Shown here piece by piece: positions 24,955-33,292 of a stretch of 64,000 nucleotides of DNA. Source of the DNA: Pseudogemmobacter bohemicus. Lineage in GTDB: Bacteria; Pseudomonadota; Alphaproteobacteria; Rhodobacterales; Rhodobacteraceae. The DNA lies in NCBI RefSeq assembly GCF_003290025.1, contig NZ_QNHG01000002.1, positions 834,417 to 898,416 of the forward strand, written 5' to 3'. The position numbers and the translations under genes are program-made. The stretch's first letter is position 1. Each line of letters starts with the position of its first letter. The notes below the pieces were generated by a model. The model worked only from the letters and a program-made list of their open reading frames with translations. It made no database searches and had not been told where the DNA came from.

Positions 24955-25662
24955 TTGAGGTGCCGGGCACCTGTCGGCGGCTCTTCCCGGGCCTCGCCTG
25001 CGGAATTCTGGGCCGCCTTGCGGCAAAGCGTGGTCAGCGGCTATGCTGGCGCCACGCTGGCCGAACATGTCTGGCACAGCCTGCGCCTGGTGGTGGTCGG
25101 CTTTTTCTGCGCCGCGCTGGCCGGAATCCCGCTGGGGCTCCTGATGGGCTATAACCGCCCCGCCGAGGCGCTGATCAACCCGATCTTCTCGCTGATCCGG
25201 CCGATCCCGCCGCTGGCCTGGATCCCGCTCGCGATCCTGTGGCTCGGGCTGGGGGATGCGGCCAAGGTGCTGGTGATCTGGCTGGCCGCTTTCGTGCCAT
25301 CGGTGATCAACGCCCATACCGCGGTGCGCGGCATTGACGGAGCGCTGTTTGCCGCCGCGCGGATGCTGGGGGCGCCGCGGCTGCGGATGGTGACCGAGGT
25401 GATCATTCCCGGCGCGCTGCCGATGATCTTTACCGGCCTTCGCCTTTCCCTCCAGGCCGCCTGGACCACGCTGGTCGCGGCCGAGCTGGTCGGCGCGCTG
25501 ATGGAGGTCGGCTTCGTGCTGAACGTGGCGCAGCAGGACATTTACCCCTCGATGATCCTCGTCGGCATGGTGACGGTCGGGGTGCTTGGCTGGCTGACCA
25601 CAAAGGGCCTCGTCAGTGTTGAACGCATGGCGCTGGCGCGCTGGCCCCAGGGGAGGAGCTGA
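24955..25662 (+). CDS. ABC transporter permease 1 of ABC2, N-terminally truncated or frameshifted
   Basis: A TauC/SsuC-family permease closely similar to the ABC1 first permease from GYAGATLAEHVWHSLRLVVV onward, with the coupling loop LFAAARMLGAPRLRMVTEVI. The first transmembrane helix is missing: the only start in frame is a poor TTG at 24955. The well placed ATG at 24939 (overlapping the hydratase stop) is in another frame and encodes RRLFP, after which this frame encodes SPAEFW. The ABC1 paralogue reads RFPSPADTW, so a small insertion (about 4 bp near 24990) has probably broken the gene. Either a start-shifted functional protein or a recent pseudogene. Confidence 0.75.
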   Translation: MRCRAPVGGSSRASPAEFWAALRQSVVSGYAGATLAEHVWHSLRLVVVGFFCAALAGIPLGLLMGYNRPAEALINPIFSLIRPIPPLAWIPLAILWLGLGDAAKVLVIWLAAFVPSVINAHTAVRGIDGALFAAARMLGAPRLRMVTEVIIPGALPMIFTGLRLSLQAAWTTLVAAELVGALMEVGFVLNVAQQDIYPSMILVGMVTVGVLGWLTTKGLVSVERMALARWPQGRS

Positions 25663-25663
25663 A

Positions 25664-26446
25664 ATGCAAAATCTGTCACTGAGCCCCGGCCGCGCCACGG
25701 CGCTTGCCCTGATCAGCCTGGCCCTGTTCCTTGCGTTCTGGTTCGTCATTCCGGCCAGCGGCCTTGTGTCCGAGCAATTCCTGCCTGGCCCCGTCGCCGT
25801 GGTCGAACGCGTCGTGCAGCTGATCAGCCAGCCCTTTGCCGGCGCCACCCTGCCCGAGCATCTTCTGTCGAGCCTTGGCCGGTTTCTGGGCGGCTTCCTG
25901 CTGGCGGCGCTGATCGGGGTGCCGCTGGGGCTGATGATGGGCTGGTTCCCGACCATGGACGCCATCGCGGCGCCGCTGCTGGACGGGCTGCGTTTCATCG
26001 CCCCCATCGCCTGGGTGCCCTTTGCCGCACTCTGGTTCGGAACCGGCATTGGCGGGCCGATTATGATCATCTTCGCCGGCGCCTTCCCCCCTTGCGTGAT
26101 CAATGCCTGGCAGGGTGCGCGCTGCGTCGATATCCGTCTGATCGAGGCGGCAAAGATGCTGGGGACCAGCAATTTCGGCATGATCACACGGGTGATCATG
26201 CCGGCCTCGATCCCCTCGATCATCGCTGGCTTACGGATCTCGGCCGGGCTGGGCTGGCAGTCTCTGGTCGGTGCCGAGCTGATCGTCGCCTCGACCGGGG
26301 TTGGTTTTATGATGGTTCAGGCCCAGGCCAATATCGCCGCCTCTACCGTGGTTGCGGGGATGGTCTCGATCGGCCTCGTCGGCCTCATCATCGACATTCT
26401 GCTGCGCCGGCTGGAACGCGCCGTGACGCAAGGCAAACAGGCCTGA
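25664..26446 (+). CDS. ABC transporter permease 2 of ABC2 (TauC/SsuC family)
   Basis: A 260-residue permease starting at ATG 25664 behind GGGGAGGAG. Six helices, core FGTGIGGPIMIIFAGAFPPC and coupling loop RLIEAAKMLGTSNFGMITRV. It is intact and closely related to the second permease of ABC1, both in protein and in stretches of DNA. As the partner permease is damaged at its N-terminus, this subunit might have to work with the shortened partner or with an ABC1 subunit. Confidence 0.91.
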   Translation: MQNLSLSPGRATALALISLALFLAFWFVIPASGLVSEQFLPGPVAVVERVVQLISQPFAGATLPEHLLSSLGRFLGGFLLAALIGVPLGLMMGWFPTMDAIAAPLLDGLRFIAPIAWVPFAALWFGTGIGGPIMIIFAGAFPPCVINAWQGARCVDIRLIEAAKMLGTSNFGMITRVIMPASIPSIIAGLRISAGLGWQSLVGAELIVASTGVGFMMVQAQANIAASTVVAGMVSIGLVGLIIDILLRRLERAVTQGKQA

Positions 26447-26457
26447 GGGAGAGAAAA

Positions 26458-27252
26458 ATGGGTTCCATTCGTTTCGAGAATGCCGGCAAGACCTATGGTT
26501 CCGGGCCGGGCGCGTTTCAGGCGCTGCAGAATGTGACACTGGATGTGACCGAGAAGGAATTCGTCGCCATTGTCGGCCCTTCGGGCTGCGGCAAGACCAC
26601 CTGTCTGCGGATGGTGGCGGGGTTCGAGCCGGTGTCTTCGGGCCGGGTCATGGTCAATGGCCAGGATGTGGTCGCCCCCGGGCCGGACCGCGCGGTCGTG
26701 TTCCAGCAATTCGCGCTGTTCCCCTGGAAGACGGTGGCCGAAAACATCGAATTCGGCTTGCGTAACAAGGGCCTGCCTAAAGGGGAGCGCAAGAGCCTGG
26801 TCGAGGGTGCCTTGCAGCTGATGGGACTGGAAAGCCATGCCAGCGCCTTTCCGCATCAGCTTTCGGGAGGCATGCAGCAGCGGGTGGCGATTGCGCGGGC
26901 CTATGTGCTCGACCCCGCCGTGCTCCTGATGGACGAGCCTTTCGGAGCGCTGGATGCCCAGACCCGGGTGGTGATGCAGGAAGAGCTGGTGCGGCTGGCC
27001 CGCGTTCAGCCGCGCACGGTGCTTTTCATCACCCATGGTGTCGAAGAGGCGGTCTACCTGGCCGATCGCGTCGCGATTATGACGAAACGTCCGGGCCGCA
27101 TCAAGGAAGTGGTCGATGTGCGGGCTATCCGCGAGGCGGAGAAGTGGGACGATCTTGAGCGCATCGAGGATGTGATGGACACGGAATCCTTCATTCATCT
27201 GCGCACCCATATCTGGAAATCGCTGCGCGAGGAGAAGGGCGCATCGAAATAA
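26458..27252 (+). CDS. ABC transporter ATP-binding protein of ABC2 (TauB/SsuB family)
   Basis: A 264-residue ATPase starting at ATG 26458. Walker A GPSGCGKTTCLR, Q-loop VVFQQFALFPWKTV, signature LSGGMQQRVAIARA, Walker B VLLMDEPFGALDA and switch HGVEEAVYLADR. C-terminal region (REAEKWDDLERIEDVMDTES) matches the ABC1 ATPase almost residue for residue, supporting duplication of the whole module. It is embedded in the SDH-like/hydratase operon, so its import substrate is likely the compound those enzymes act on. Confidence 0.93.
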   Translation: MGSIRFENAGKTYGSGPGAFQALQNVTLDVTEKEFVAIVGPSGCGKTTCLRMVAGFEPVSSGRVMVNGQDVVAPGPDRAVVFQQFALFPWKTVAENIEFGLRNKGLPKGERKSLVEGALQLMGLESHASAFPHQLSGGMQQRVAIARAYVLDPAVLLMDEPFGALDAQTRVVMQEELVRLARVQPRTVLFITHGVEEAVYLADRVAIMTKRPGRIKEVVDVRAIREAEKWDDLERIEDVMDTESFIHLRTHIWKSLREEKGASK

Positions 27253-27334
27253 AGACCGACACAAAGACTGGCGCAAAGACTGACGCAAAAACCGGCGCTC
27301 TGGGCGGCCCGGAACAACAATCAGGGAGGAATGA

Positions 27335-28387
27335 ATGTCTGTTAAGTTTATGCCGGGCGCGGCCCTTGGCCTCGCCATCACCACCGCTCTTTCGGGCGCG
27401 GCTTTCGCGCAGGAAAAGATCACCATCAGCTATCAGCCGGCGATGTATTGGGCGCTGCCTTTGCATTTCGCCAATGAAAAGGGCTGGTGGGCCGAGATGG
27501 GCCTCGCGCCCGAATTCGTGACCTTCCCGGCCGGAGCGCCGCAGATTGCGGCAGGGTCTTCGGGGCCCTGGGATGTTGGGATCACCGGCGCGGTGCCGGC
27601 GGTTCTGGGCGCCTCGCGGTTCAACATCTCGACCATCGGCATCGCCAATGATGAATCGCGCACCAATGCGCTGGTTGTCGCCGGCCCCGATGCGGAGGCG
27701 ATCCTTGCCGATCCGATGCAGATCAAGGGCCAGCAGATCCTGCTGACCACCAATTCCACCGTCGACTTCACCGCGCGTAAGTGCCTTGAGAAATTCGGCC
27801 TCGGCTATGACGATGTGCGTTTCGTCAATCTGGGCCAGGCCCAGATCATCACCGCGATGTCCTCGGGCAGCGGCTCGGTCGCCGGGGTCTGGGCGCCCAA
27901 TCTCTACACGCTCGAAGAGAAGATGGGGGCGAAACCCCTGTGCAGCGGCGCCGATGCTGGCGCGGTGGTGCCCAGCCTGCTGATCACGACCGAGGCTTTT
28001 GCGGGCGCCTCGCCCGGGCAGATCGAGAAATTCCTTGCGGTCTATCTGCGCGGCTGGTCCTGGGCAAAGGCCAATCCGGAAGAGGCCAGGAAACTGGCGC
28101 TGGATTTCTACGCCACCGGCGGTCTGGAAGTGACGCCCGAGTCGATGGAAAAGGAATTCGCGCTGCGCCCGGTCTTCCTGCTGGATGAACAGCTGGCGCT
28201 GATGTCGCGCGCGGCCGGGGCGTCGAAGCTGGATGCCTGGGCGGGCGAGATTGGCGCCTTCCTCACCACCGTCGGCACCATCACCGAGGCGCCCGACAGC
28301 GCGACCCATATCACCGACAGCTATCTCCAGGCGATTGCGGCGGATGACAAGCTGCGCGCTTTTGCGACCGAATTCGACCCGAAATAA
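27335..28387 (+). CDS. Solute-binding protein of ABC2 (NMT1/TauA-like family)
   Basis: A 350-residue periplasmic binding protein with signal peptide (about residues 1-25, cleavage after AFA). Mature start QEKITISYQPAMYWALPLHF parallels the ABC1 protein (YQPSLYWALPFHV), including the EFVTFPAGAPQIAA segment. Divergence is higher in the middle (positions 60-220), where ligand contacts are expected, so the two importers may have specialised on different C3 sulfonates. Co-transcribed with the SDH-like complex; 3-sulfopropionate is the proposed ligand. Confidence 0.9.
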   Translation: MSVKFMPGAALGLAITTALSGAAFAQEKITISYQPAMYWALPLHFANEKGWWAEMGLAPEFVTFPAGAPQIAAGSSGPWDVGITGAVPAVLGASRFNISTIGIANDESRTNALVVAGPDAEAILADPMQIKGQQILLTTNSTVDFTARKCLEKFGLGYDDVRFVNLGQAQIITAMSSGSGSVAGVWAPNLYTLEEKMGAKPLCSGADAGAVVPSLLITTEAFAGASPGQIEKFLAVYLRGWSWAKANPEEARKLALDFYATGGLEVTPESMEKEFALRPVFLLDEQLALMSRAAGASKLDAWAGEIGAFLTTVGTITEAPDSATHITDSYLQAIAADDKLRAFATEFDPK

Positions 28388-28411
28388 GCGGTCAGGGAAC
28401 AGGGTAACAGA

Positions 28412-29308
28412 ATGGCCAGAATTGGTTTTATCGGGCTTGGCCGTATGGGTCATGCCATGTCGCGCCAGCTGATCGGCGCCGGGCATGAGGTCACCGTCTA
28501 CGACATCAACCCGGGCGCAGTGGCAAGCCTTGCCGCCGCCGGCGGTCATGCCGCAGACAGTGCGGCGGCGGCGGCGACGGGGCGCGATTTCGTGGTGACG
28601 ATGCTGCCGAACGGACCGGATGTCGAAGAGGTGTTGTTCGGATCACCGGGCGTTGCCGCAGCGATGGGGGCAGAGACGCTTTACATCGACATGAGCACCG
28701 TCGCGCCTGAGGCGACCGACCGCATTGCCGCGCGGCTGGCGGCGATGGGGATACCCATGGTCGATGCGCCGGTCGGCGGCACCTCGGAATTCGCGGAGCG
28801 GGGCCAGCTTCTGATCCTCGCGGGCGGCGACGAAGCGGATGTGACCCGCGCGATGCCGGTCTTTGACGCGGTGGGGCGGGAAACCATCCATTGCGGCGAG
28901 AACGGCACCGGCACCCGGACGAAGATCGTCAACAACTTCATGTCGACCGCGCTGAATGTGCTGACCGCCGAGACGCTGGCCTTTGCCGAGGCTGCCGGGC
29001 TTGACGTGCAACGCACGGTCAAAGTGCTGTCGGGCACCACCGCCGGCAAGGGGTTCCTGACCGGAGCCTATGCGCGCAAGATCTTTGCCGGGGATATCTC
29101 GCCGGAATTCGGCCTTGGGCTGGCGGCAAAGGACCTGACGCTGGCGCTGATCTATGCGGCGGGGCTGAATATGCCGCTGGGGGTCGGTGCGGCGGCCTCG
29201 CAGGTCTATCAGATGTCGAAAGCCGAGGGCTTCGGCGGCAATGACTGGTCGGCGCTTCTGGAAACCCTCCGCCGCCGTGCGGCGCTGCCGGAACAAAGCT
29301 TCGTCTGA
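28412..29308 (+). CDS. YihU-like NAD(P)-dependent beta/gamma-hydroxyacid dehydrogenase
   Basis: A 298-residue member of the 3-hydroxyisobutyrate dehydrogenase superfamily. N-terminal cofactor motif GFIGLGRMG, substrate motif DAPVGGTSEFAERGQLLILA and catalytic lysine K171 in KIVNNFMS. The segments TMLPNG, SGTTAGKGFLTGA and DWSALLE are those I associate with E. coli YihU, which reduces 3-sulfolactaldehyde to DHPS and succinic semialdehyde to gamma-hydroxybutyrate. YihU has Arg at position 123 of this alignment; here it is Gly. It closes the SDH-like operon. Candidate substrates: DHPS/sulfolactaldehyde or 3-hydroxypropanesulfonate/3-sulfopropanal. Confidence 0.85.
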   Translation: MARIGFIGLGRMGHAMSRQLIGAGHEVTVYDINPGAVASLAAAGGHAADSAAAAATGRDFVVTMLPNGPDVEEVLFGSPGVAAAMGAETLYIDMSTVAPEATDRIAARLAAMGIPMVDAPVGGTSEFAERGQLLILAGGDEADVTRAMPVFDAVGRETIHCGENGTGTRTKIVNNFMSTALNVLTAETLAFAEAAGLDVQRTVKVLSGTTAGKGFLTGAYARKIFAGDISPEFGLGLAAKDLTLALIYAAGLNMPLGVGAAASQVYQMSKAEGFGGNDWSALLETLRRRAALPEQSFV

Positions 29309-29347
29309 CCACACGCATAAGTGCCCCTCCCGGGCGCGGGCGGGATC

Positions 29348-29375
29348 CCATCGCGGCGGTTTGTGGCCGCGATGG
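29348..29375 (+). terminator. Hairpin after the YihU-like gene
   Basis: A 10 bp perfect stem (CCATCGCGGC with GCCGCGATGG) with an 8-base loop, 39 bp after the stop, followed by AATCCTTTCC. A plausible terminator for the long SDH-like/ABC2 operon. Confidence 0.72.
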
Positions 29376-29673
29376 AATCCTTTCCCTGATGCGCGACTGA
29401 AAATAATTCTTACACAAAATATTAAGATTTTTAGATTTTCTTGCGAAACCTTCTCCCCTAACCTTAGGGAAGGAAGCCGGCCGATTGCCTCGTTTCCGGG
29501 TGTGGCGGCTTTGCACCATTTCCGATTGGCTTCGCCCTGAACGGGCTGAAAGGAGGCCTGGATAAAAGGCCTTGCCGGCAGCGCTTCGCGCCAGGATCCG
29601 GCCAGGCGGGCGACCCTATCCACTGGGAACGGCGTTGGGAGGCGTTGTTCCGGCAGATCTAGAGGGAGGAAAG
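29376..29673 (+). promoter_or_regulatory. Promoter region of the ABC3 operon
   Basis: A 298 bp gap without a gene. It includes an AT-rich block at about 29400-29445 (TTACACAAAATATTAAGA) likely to hold the promoter, and further on small inverted repeats (for example GGCCT/AGGCC around 29554-29572). The open frame that reads into it is only an upstream extension of the ATPase gene. Confidence 0.5.
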
Positions 29674-30444
29674 ATGCAGCCAAATGATCCGCTGCTGACA
29701 GTGCGGGGGGTAACCCTGCAATATAAAACACCAAATCATCTGATCACCGCGACCTACCGGGTCAGTTTCGACGTGTTTCAGGGGGATCGTTTCATCCTGC
29801 TGGGGCCATCGGGCTGCGGGAAATCCACCCTGCAAAAGGCGGTGGGTGGTTATATCACACCGACCGAGGGCGAGATGCGGCTGAAGGGGCGCAAGATCAC
29901 CCAGCCAGGACCGGACCGGATGATGGTTTTCCAGGAGTTCGACCAGCTTCTGCCCTGGAAGACCGTGCGCCAGAATGTGGCCTTTGCCCTGACCGCGTCG
30001 AAAAAGCTGTCTGCCCGCGAGGCGGATGAAAAGGCGATGGACTATGTGGTCAAGGTCGGGCTTGAGAAATTCGCCGACAGCCATCCGCATATGCTGTCGG
30101 GCGGCATGAAGCAGCGGGTCGCCATCGCGCGCGGCATGGCGATGGAGCCGGATATCCTGTTGATGGACGAGCCCTTCGCGGCGCTGGACGCGCTGACGCG
30201 GCGGCGGATGCAGGACGAATTGCTCAGGCTCTGGGAAGAGACGAAATTCACCGTCCTTTTCGTCACCCATTCGATTGCAGAGGCGATCAAGATCGGCAAC
30301 CGCATCCTCTTGCTGTCGCCGCATCCGGGACGCGTGAAGGCCGAGATGAACAGCACCACCGATCCGCGCAAGGCGGCAGAGCTGGAGCGGCAGATCCACG
30401 AGATGCTCTTTGCGCATGAACCCGATGAGGTGGAGCATGTCTGA
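29674..30444 (+). CDS. ABC transporter ATP-binding protein of ABC3 (TauB-like)
   Basis: A 256-residue ATPase. Start ATG 29674 has GAGGGAGGAAAG immediately upstream. Walker A GPSGCGKSTLQK, Q-loop VFQEFDQLLPWKTV, signature LSGGMKQRVAIARG, Walker B ILLMDEPFAALDA and switch VTHSIAEAIKIGNR. It is more distant from ABC1 and ABC2 than they are from each other. It overlaps the permease gene by 8 bp. It is part of a three-gene ATPase-permease-binding protein importer with a single permease, the classical TauABC layout. Confidence 0.92.
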   Translation: MQPNDPLLTVRGVTLQYKTPNHLITATYRVSFDVFQGDRFILLGPSGCGKSTLQKAVGGYITPTEGEMRLKGRKITQPGPDRMMVFQEFDQLLPWKTVRQNVAFALTASKKLSAREADEKAMDYVVKVGLEKFADSHPHMLSGGMKQRVAIARGMAMEPDILLMDEPFAALDALTRRRMQDELLRLWEETKFTVLFVTHSIAEAIKIGNRILLLSPHPGRVKAEMNSTTDPRKAAELERQIHEMLFAHEPDEVEHV

Positions 30445-31351
30445 ACCAGTTGCGAGGCTCAGGAATATGGCAGAACCAGGCGTTCCAGGCACCACCGCCG
30501 ACCGTCCGGAGATCTTTCATCAAGATGTCAGCGGCGGCGACCTGACCATCACCGAACAAAAGCTCTCATGGTTCGAGACGCTTTACCGCGAGGCCTGGCT
30601 GAGAAAGCTGGTGATCCTTGTCCTGCTGGCGGGGATCTGGGAAATCTATGGCAGGGCGCTGAACAACGACCTGCTGTTTCCCACCTTTACGGCAACGATA
30701 TCCGCTTTCTTCAGCGGGCTGATGGATGGCACGCTGCCATCGGCAGCCTGGGGGTCCGGGAAGGTTCTGCTGATGGGCTACGGGCTTGGCATCGCGCTGG
30801 CCTCGGTGCTGACCGCGCTGGCGATTGCCTCAAGGATCGGCACCGACTTTCTGGAAACCATGACCTCGATGTTCAACCCGCTGCCGGCGATTGCGCTGCT
30901 TCCCCTGGCCTTGATCTGGTTCGGGCTGGGGAATGGCAGCCTGATCTTCGTGCTGGTCCATTCGGTCACCTGGGCCATCGCGCTGAACACCCATTCAGGG
31001 TTCCTGGGTGTGTCGAAAACGCTGAAAATGGTTGGCCGCAATTACGGGCTGAGAGGGCCGGCCTTTATCATCAAAATCCTGATCCCGGCGGCGTTCCCGT
31101 CGATCCTGACCGGGCTGAAAATTGGCTGGGCCTTTGCATGGCGGACCCTGATCGCGGCGGAACTGGTGTTCGGGGTCAGCTCGGGTTCGGGCGGGCTTGG
31201 CTGGTTCATATTTGAAAACAAGAACATGCTGGATATCCCCAAAGTGTTCGCCGGGCTTTTGACCGTGATCATCATCGGCCTTGTTGTCGAGAACCTGATC
31301 TTCCGCACCATTGAACGCCTGACCATCCAGCGTTGGGGCGTGCAGCACTGA
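30437..31351 (+). CDS. ABC transporter permease of ABC3 (TauC-like)
   Basis: A 304-residue permease with an unusually long N-terminal tail (about 65 residues) before the first helix (LVILVLLAGIWEIYGRAL). The start at 30437 (MSEPVARLRN) follows TGGAGC; ATG 30467 is an alternative. Central PLALIWFGLGNGSLIFVL and loop KTLKMVGRNYGLRGPAFIIK carry the ATPase-contact region. As the only permease in the operon it should form a homodimer. Confidence 0.9.
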   Translation: MSEPVARLRNMAEPGVPGTTADRPEIFHQDVSGGDLTITEQKLSWFETLYREAWLRKLVILVLLAGIWEIYGRALNNDLLFPTFTATISAFFSGLMDGTLPSAAWGSGKVLLMGYGLGIALASVLTALAIASRIGTDFLETMTSMFNPLPAIALLPLALIWFGLGNGSLIFVLVHSVTWAIALNTHSGFLGVSKTLKMVGRNYGLRGPAFIIKILIPAAFPSILTGLKIGWAFAWRTLIAAELVFGVSSGSGGLGWFIFENKNMLDIPKVFAGLLTVIIIGLVVENLIFRTIERLTIQRWGVQH

Positions 31352-31426
31352 AACCGGGACTGTCATAACGGGGGCGGGCCGGCCCGGAGGAGGGGTCGCC
31401 CGAACCCGCACGAGGGAGGAATGAAG

Positions 31427-32413
31427 ATGAAGCTGAGACTGTCACTTGCGCTGGCCTTCGGGCTGGTCACTGCCGCCCCCGCTCTGGCCGAGGTGGAAAC
31501 CCTGCGCATGGCGCGGCAATTCGGCATCGGCTATCTGCCGCTGACCCTGATCGAGGAGCAGGGCCTTCTGGAGAAACATGCCAAAGAGGCCGGGCTGGAC
31601 TTCACCACCGAATGGCTGCGCTTCACCGGCGGTTCGGGGATGAATGAGGCGCTGCTGTCCGGGAACCTTGACATCGCGGCCGGCGGCGTTGGCCCGGCAT
31701 TGACGATCTGGGCGCGTACCCAGGCCAATCTCAAGGTCAAAGGCATCGCGGCACTGGAATCGATGCCACTTTACCTTGTCACCACCGATCCTGAGGTGAA
31801 AGAGCTGAAGGATTTCACCGGAAAGCACAAGATCGCGCTGCCGGCGGTGAAAACCTCGATCCAGGCGATCACGTTGCAGATGGCGGCCGAGAAATATCTG
31901 GGCGAGGGGCAGCATGCCGCGCTGGACGCCTTTACCGTCTCGATGGGGCATCCGGATGCGCTGCTGGCGCTTTTGGGCGGGCAATCCGAGATCAGTGCCC
32001 ATTTCGGCGCGCCGCCCTTCCAGAACCAGGAGCTGAAGGATCCGCGCGCGCATAAGGTGATTGACAGCTATGATGTGGTCGGCGGCCCGCATACCTTCAA
32101 CATGATCTGGGCCAAGTCGGAATTCGTCGAGGCCAATCCGAAGACGGTGGCGGTTCTGATGGCGGCGCTGGACGAGGCGATGACCTTCATCCGCGAAAAC
32201 CCGGAAGAGGCGGCGAAGATCTGGATGGGGGCGGAAGCGACCAATCTCAGCGCGGCGGAGGTGATCGAGCTGATCACCGATCCGCGGGTGACCTGGTCGG
32301 TGACGCCGGAAGGGATCGGCCCCTATCTCGATTATATGACCCGGGCCGGGCTGATCACCACCGATGTGACCGACTGGAAAGAGTTGTTTTTCCCGACCGC
32401 CTTCCCGGGCTGA
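31427..32413 (+). CDS. Solute-binding protein of ABC3 (TauA/NMT1-like)
   Basis: About 328 residues with a signal peptide (MKLRLSLALAFGLVTAAPAL, cleavage after ALA). Of the two ATGs at 31421 and 31427, the second is 7 bp from GGGAGG and is preferred. The mature protein begins EVETLRMARQFGIGYLPLTL and contains the family loop GGSGMNEALLSGNLDIA. Sequence differs from the ABC1/ABC2 binding proteins, suggesting a different sulfonate. The neighbours TauE-like exporter, comC and slcC suggest sulfolactate or a related acid. Confidence 0.88.
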   Translation: MKLRLSLALAFGLVTAAPALAEVETLRMARQFGIGYLPLTLIEEQGLLEKHAKEAGLDFTTEWLRFTGGSGMNEALLSGNLDIAAGGVGPALTIWARTQANLKVKGIAALESMPLYLVTTDPEVKELKDFTGKHKIALPAVKTSIQAITLQMAAEKYLGEGQHAALDAFTVSMGHPDALLALLGGQSEISAHFGAPPFQNQELKDPRAHKVIDSYDVVGGPHTFNMIWAKSEFVEANPKTVAVLMAALDEAMTFIRENPEEAAKIWMGAEATNLSAAEVIELITDPRVTWSVTPEGIGPYLDYMTRAGLITTDVTDWKELFFPTAFPG

Positions 32414-32434
32414 TCGCGGATCACAGACACCTTT

Positions 32435-32456
32435 GCCCCCGCCCTGTGGCGGGGGC
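32435..32456 (+). terminator. Hairpin after the ABC3 binding protein
   Basis: A 9 bp perfect stem (GCCCCCGCC with GGCGGGGGC) with loop CTGT, 22 bp after the stop. The following ATATTTC is only a weak T-tract, so partial read-through into the exporter gene is possible. Confidence 0.72.
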
Positions 32457-32539
32457 ATATTTCTGCGTAATATCAAAGGATCGAAACAATGAGACAGGCA
32501 AGGCTCTGGCATTGCAAGGTGGTGGTGGGGTGATCTGAA

Positions 32540-33292
32540 TTGACGGGGGAAGTTCTGGCCTTCCTGCTTGCCGGGGCGCTGGCGGGCGGGTTCATCAATG
32601 GCCTGGCGGGGTTTGGAACCGCTTTGCTGGCGCTTGGCTTCTGGCTGCAGGTGCTGCCGCCGGGTCAGGCGGTGTCGATCTCGGTGGTGATGTCGGTGAT
32701 CAGCGGCCTCCAGGGGGTCTGGATCGTGCGGCGTGAGATCAGCACGCATCGGGTGCGGCTGATGCGGTTCCTGCTGCCGGCGCTGCCGGGAATCCCGCTG
32801 GGCGCCATGGTGCTGTCGATGATTTCCGCGCCGGCACTCAAGCTGACCATCGCCGCGATGATGATCCTTTACGGCGCCTTTTTCACCCTGCACCGGTCGC
32901 TGCCCAGCATTCAGCGCCCGACGCCTGTGGTCGATTCAACCGTGGGTTTCCTGGGCGGGTTGCTGGGTGGGGCGGCGGGGCTTTCCGGTGCGCTGCCGAC
33001 CATGTGGTGCGCCATGCGGCCCTGGACCAAGGCCGAGACGCGGGCGGTTTTGCAGCCCTTCAACGTCGTGGTGCTGGCGCTGGCAATGGTGACCTTCGCG
33101 CTGCATGGCCAATATACGCCCGAGACGCTCTGGCTGACGCTGATCGCGCTGCCTGCAACGATGATCGGGGCGCAGATCGGCATCCGGGTCTATCGCCGGC
33201 TCAGCGATGCGCGCTTTCGCCGGCTGCTGATCGTGCTGCTTTTCGCCTCGGGCCTTTTGATCGTGCTGCGGGAATTGCCCGCGCTGTTCTGA
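32540..33292 (+). CDS. TauE/SafE family sulfite or sulfonate exporter
   Basis: A 250-residue membrane protein with about eight helices. TTG start at 32540 with a GGGG stretch 9 bp upstream. The two half-repeats typical of the family are visible: GALAGGFINGLAGFGTALLA near the start and GGLLGGAAGLSGALPTMW in the middle. TauE-like proteins export sulfite or sulfoacetate produced by sulfonate degradation. With the YeiH-type exporter the region therefore has two unrelated sulfur-anion export candidates. Its stop directly abuts the stop of the convergent comC (TGATCA). Confidence 0.88.
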   Translation: MTGEVLAFLLAGALAGGFINGLAGFGTALLALGFWLQVLPPGQAVSISVVMSVISGLQGVWIVRREISTHRVRLMRFLLPALPGIPLGAMVLSMISAPALKLTIAAMMILYGAFFTLHRSLPSIQRPTPVVDSTVGFLGGLLGGAAGLSGALPTMWCAMRPWTKAETRAVLQPFNVVVLALAMVTFALHGQYTPETLWLTLIALPATMIGAQIGIRVYRRLSDARFRRLLIVLLFASGLLIVLRELPALF

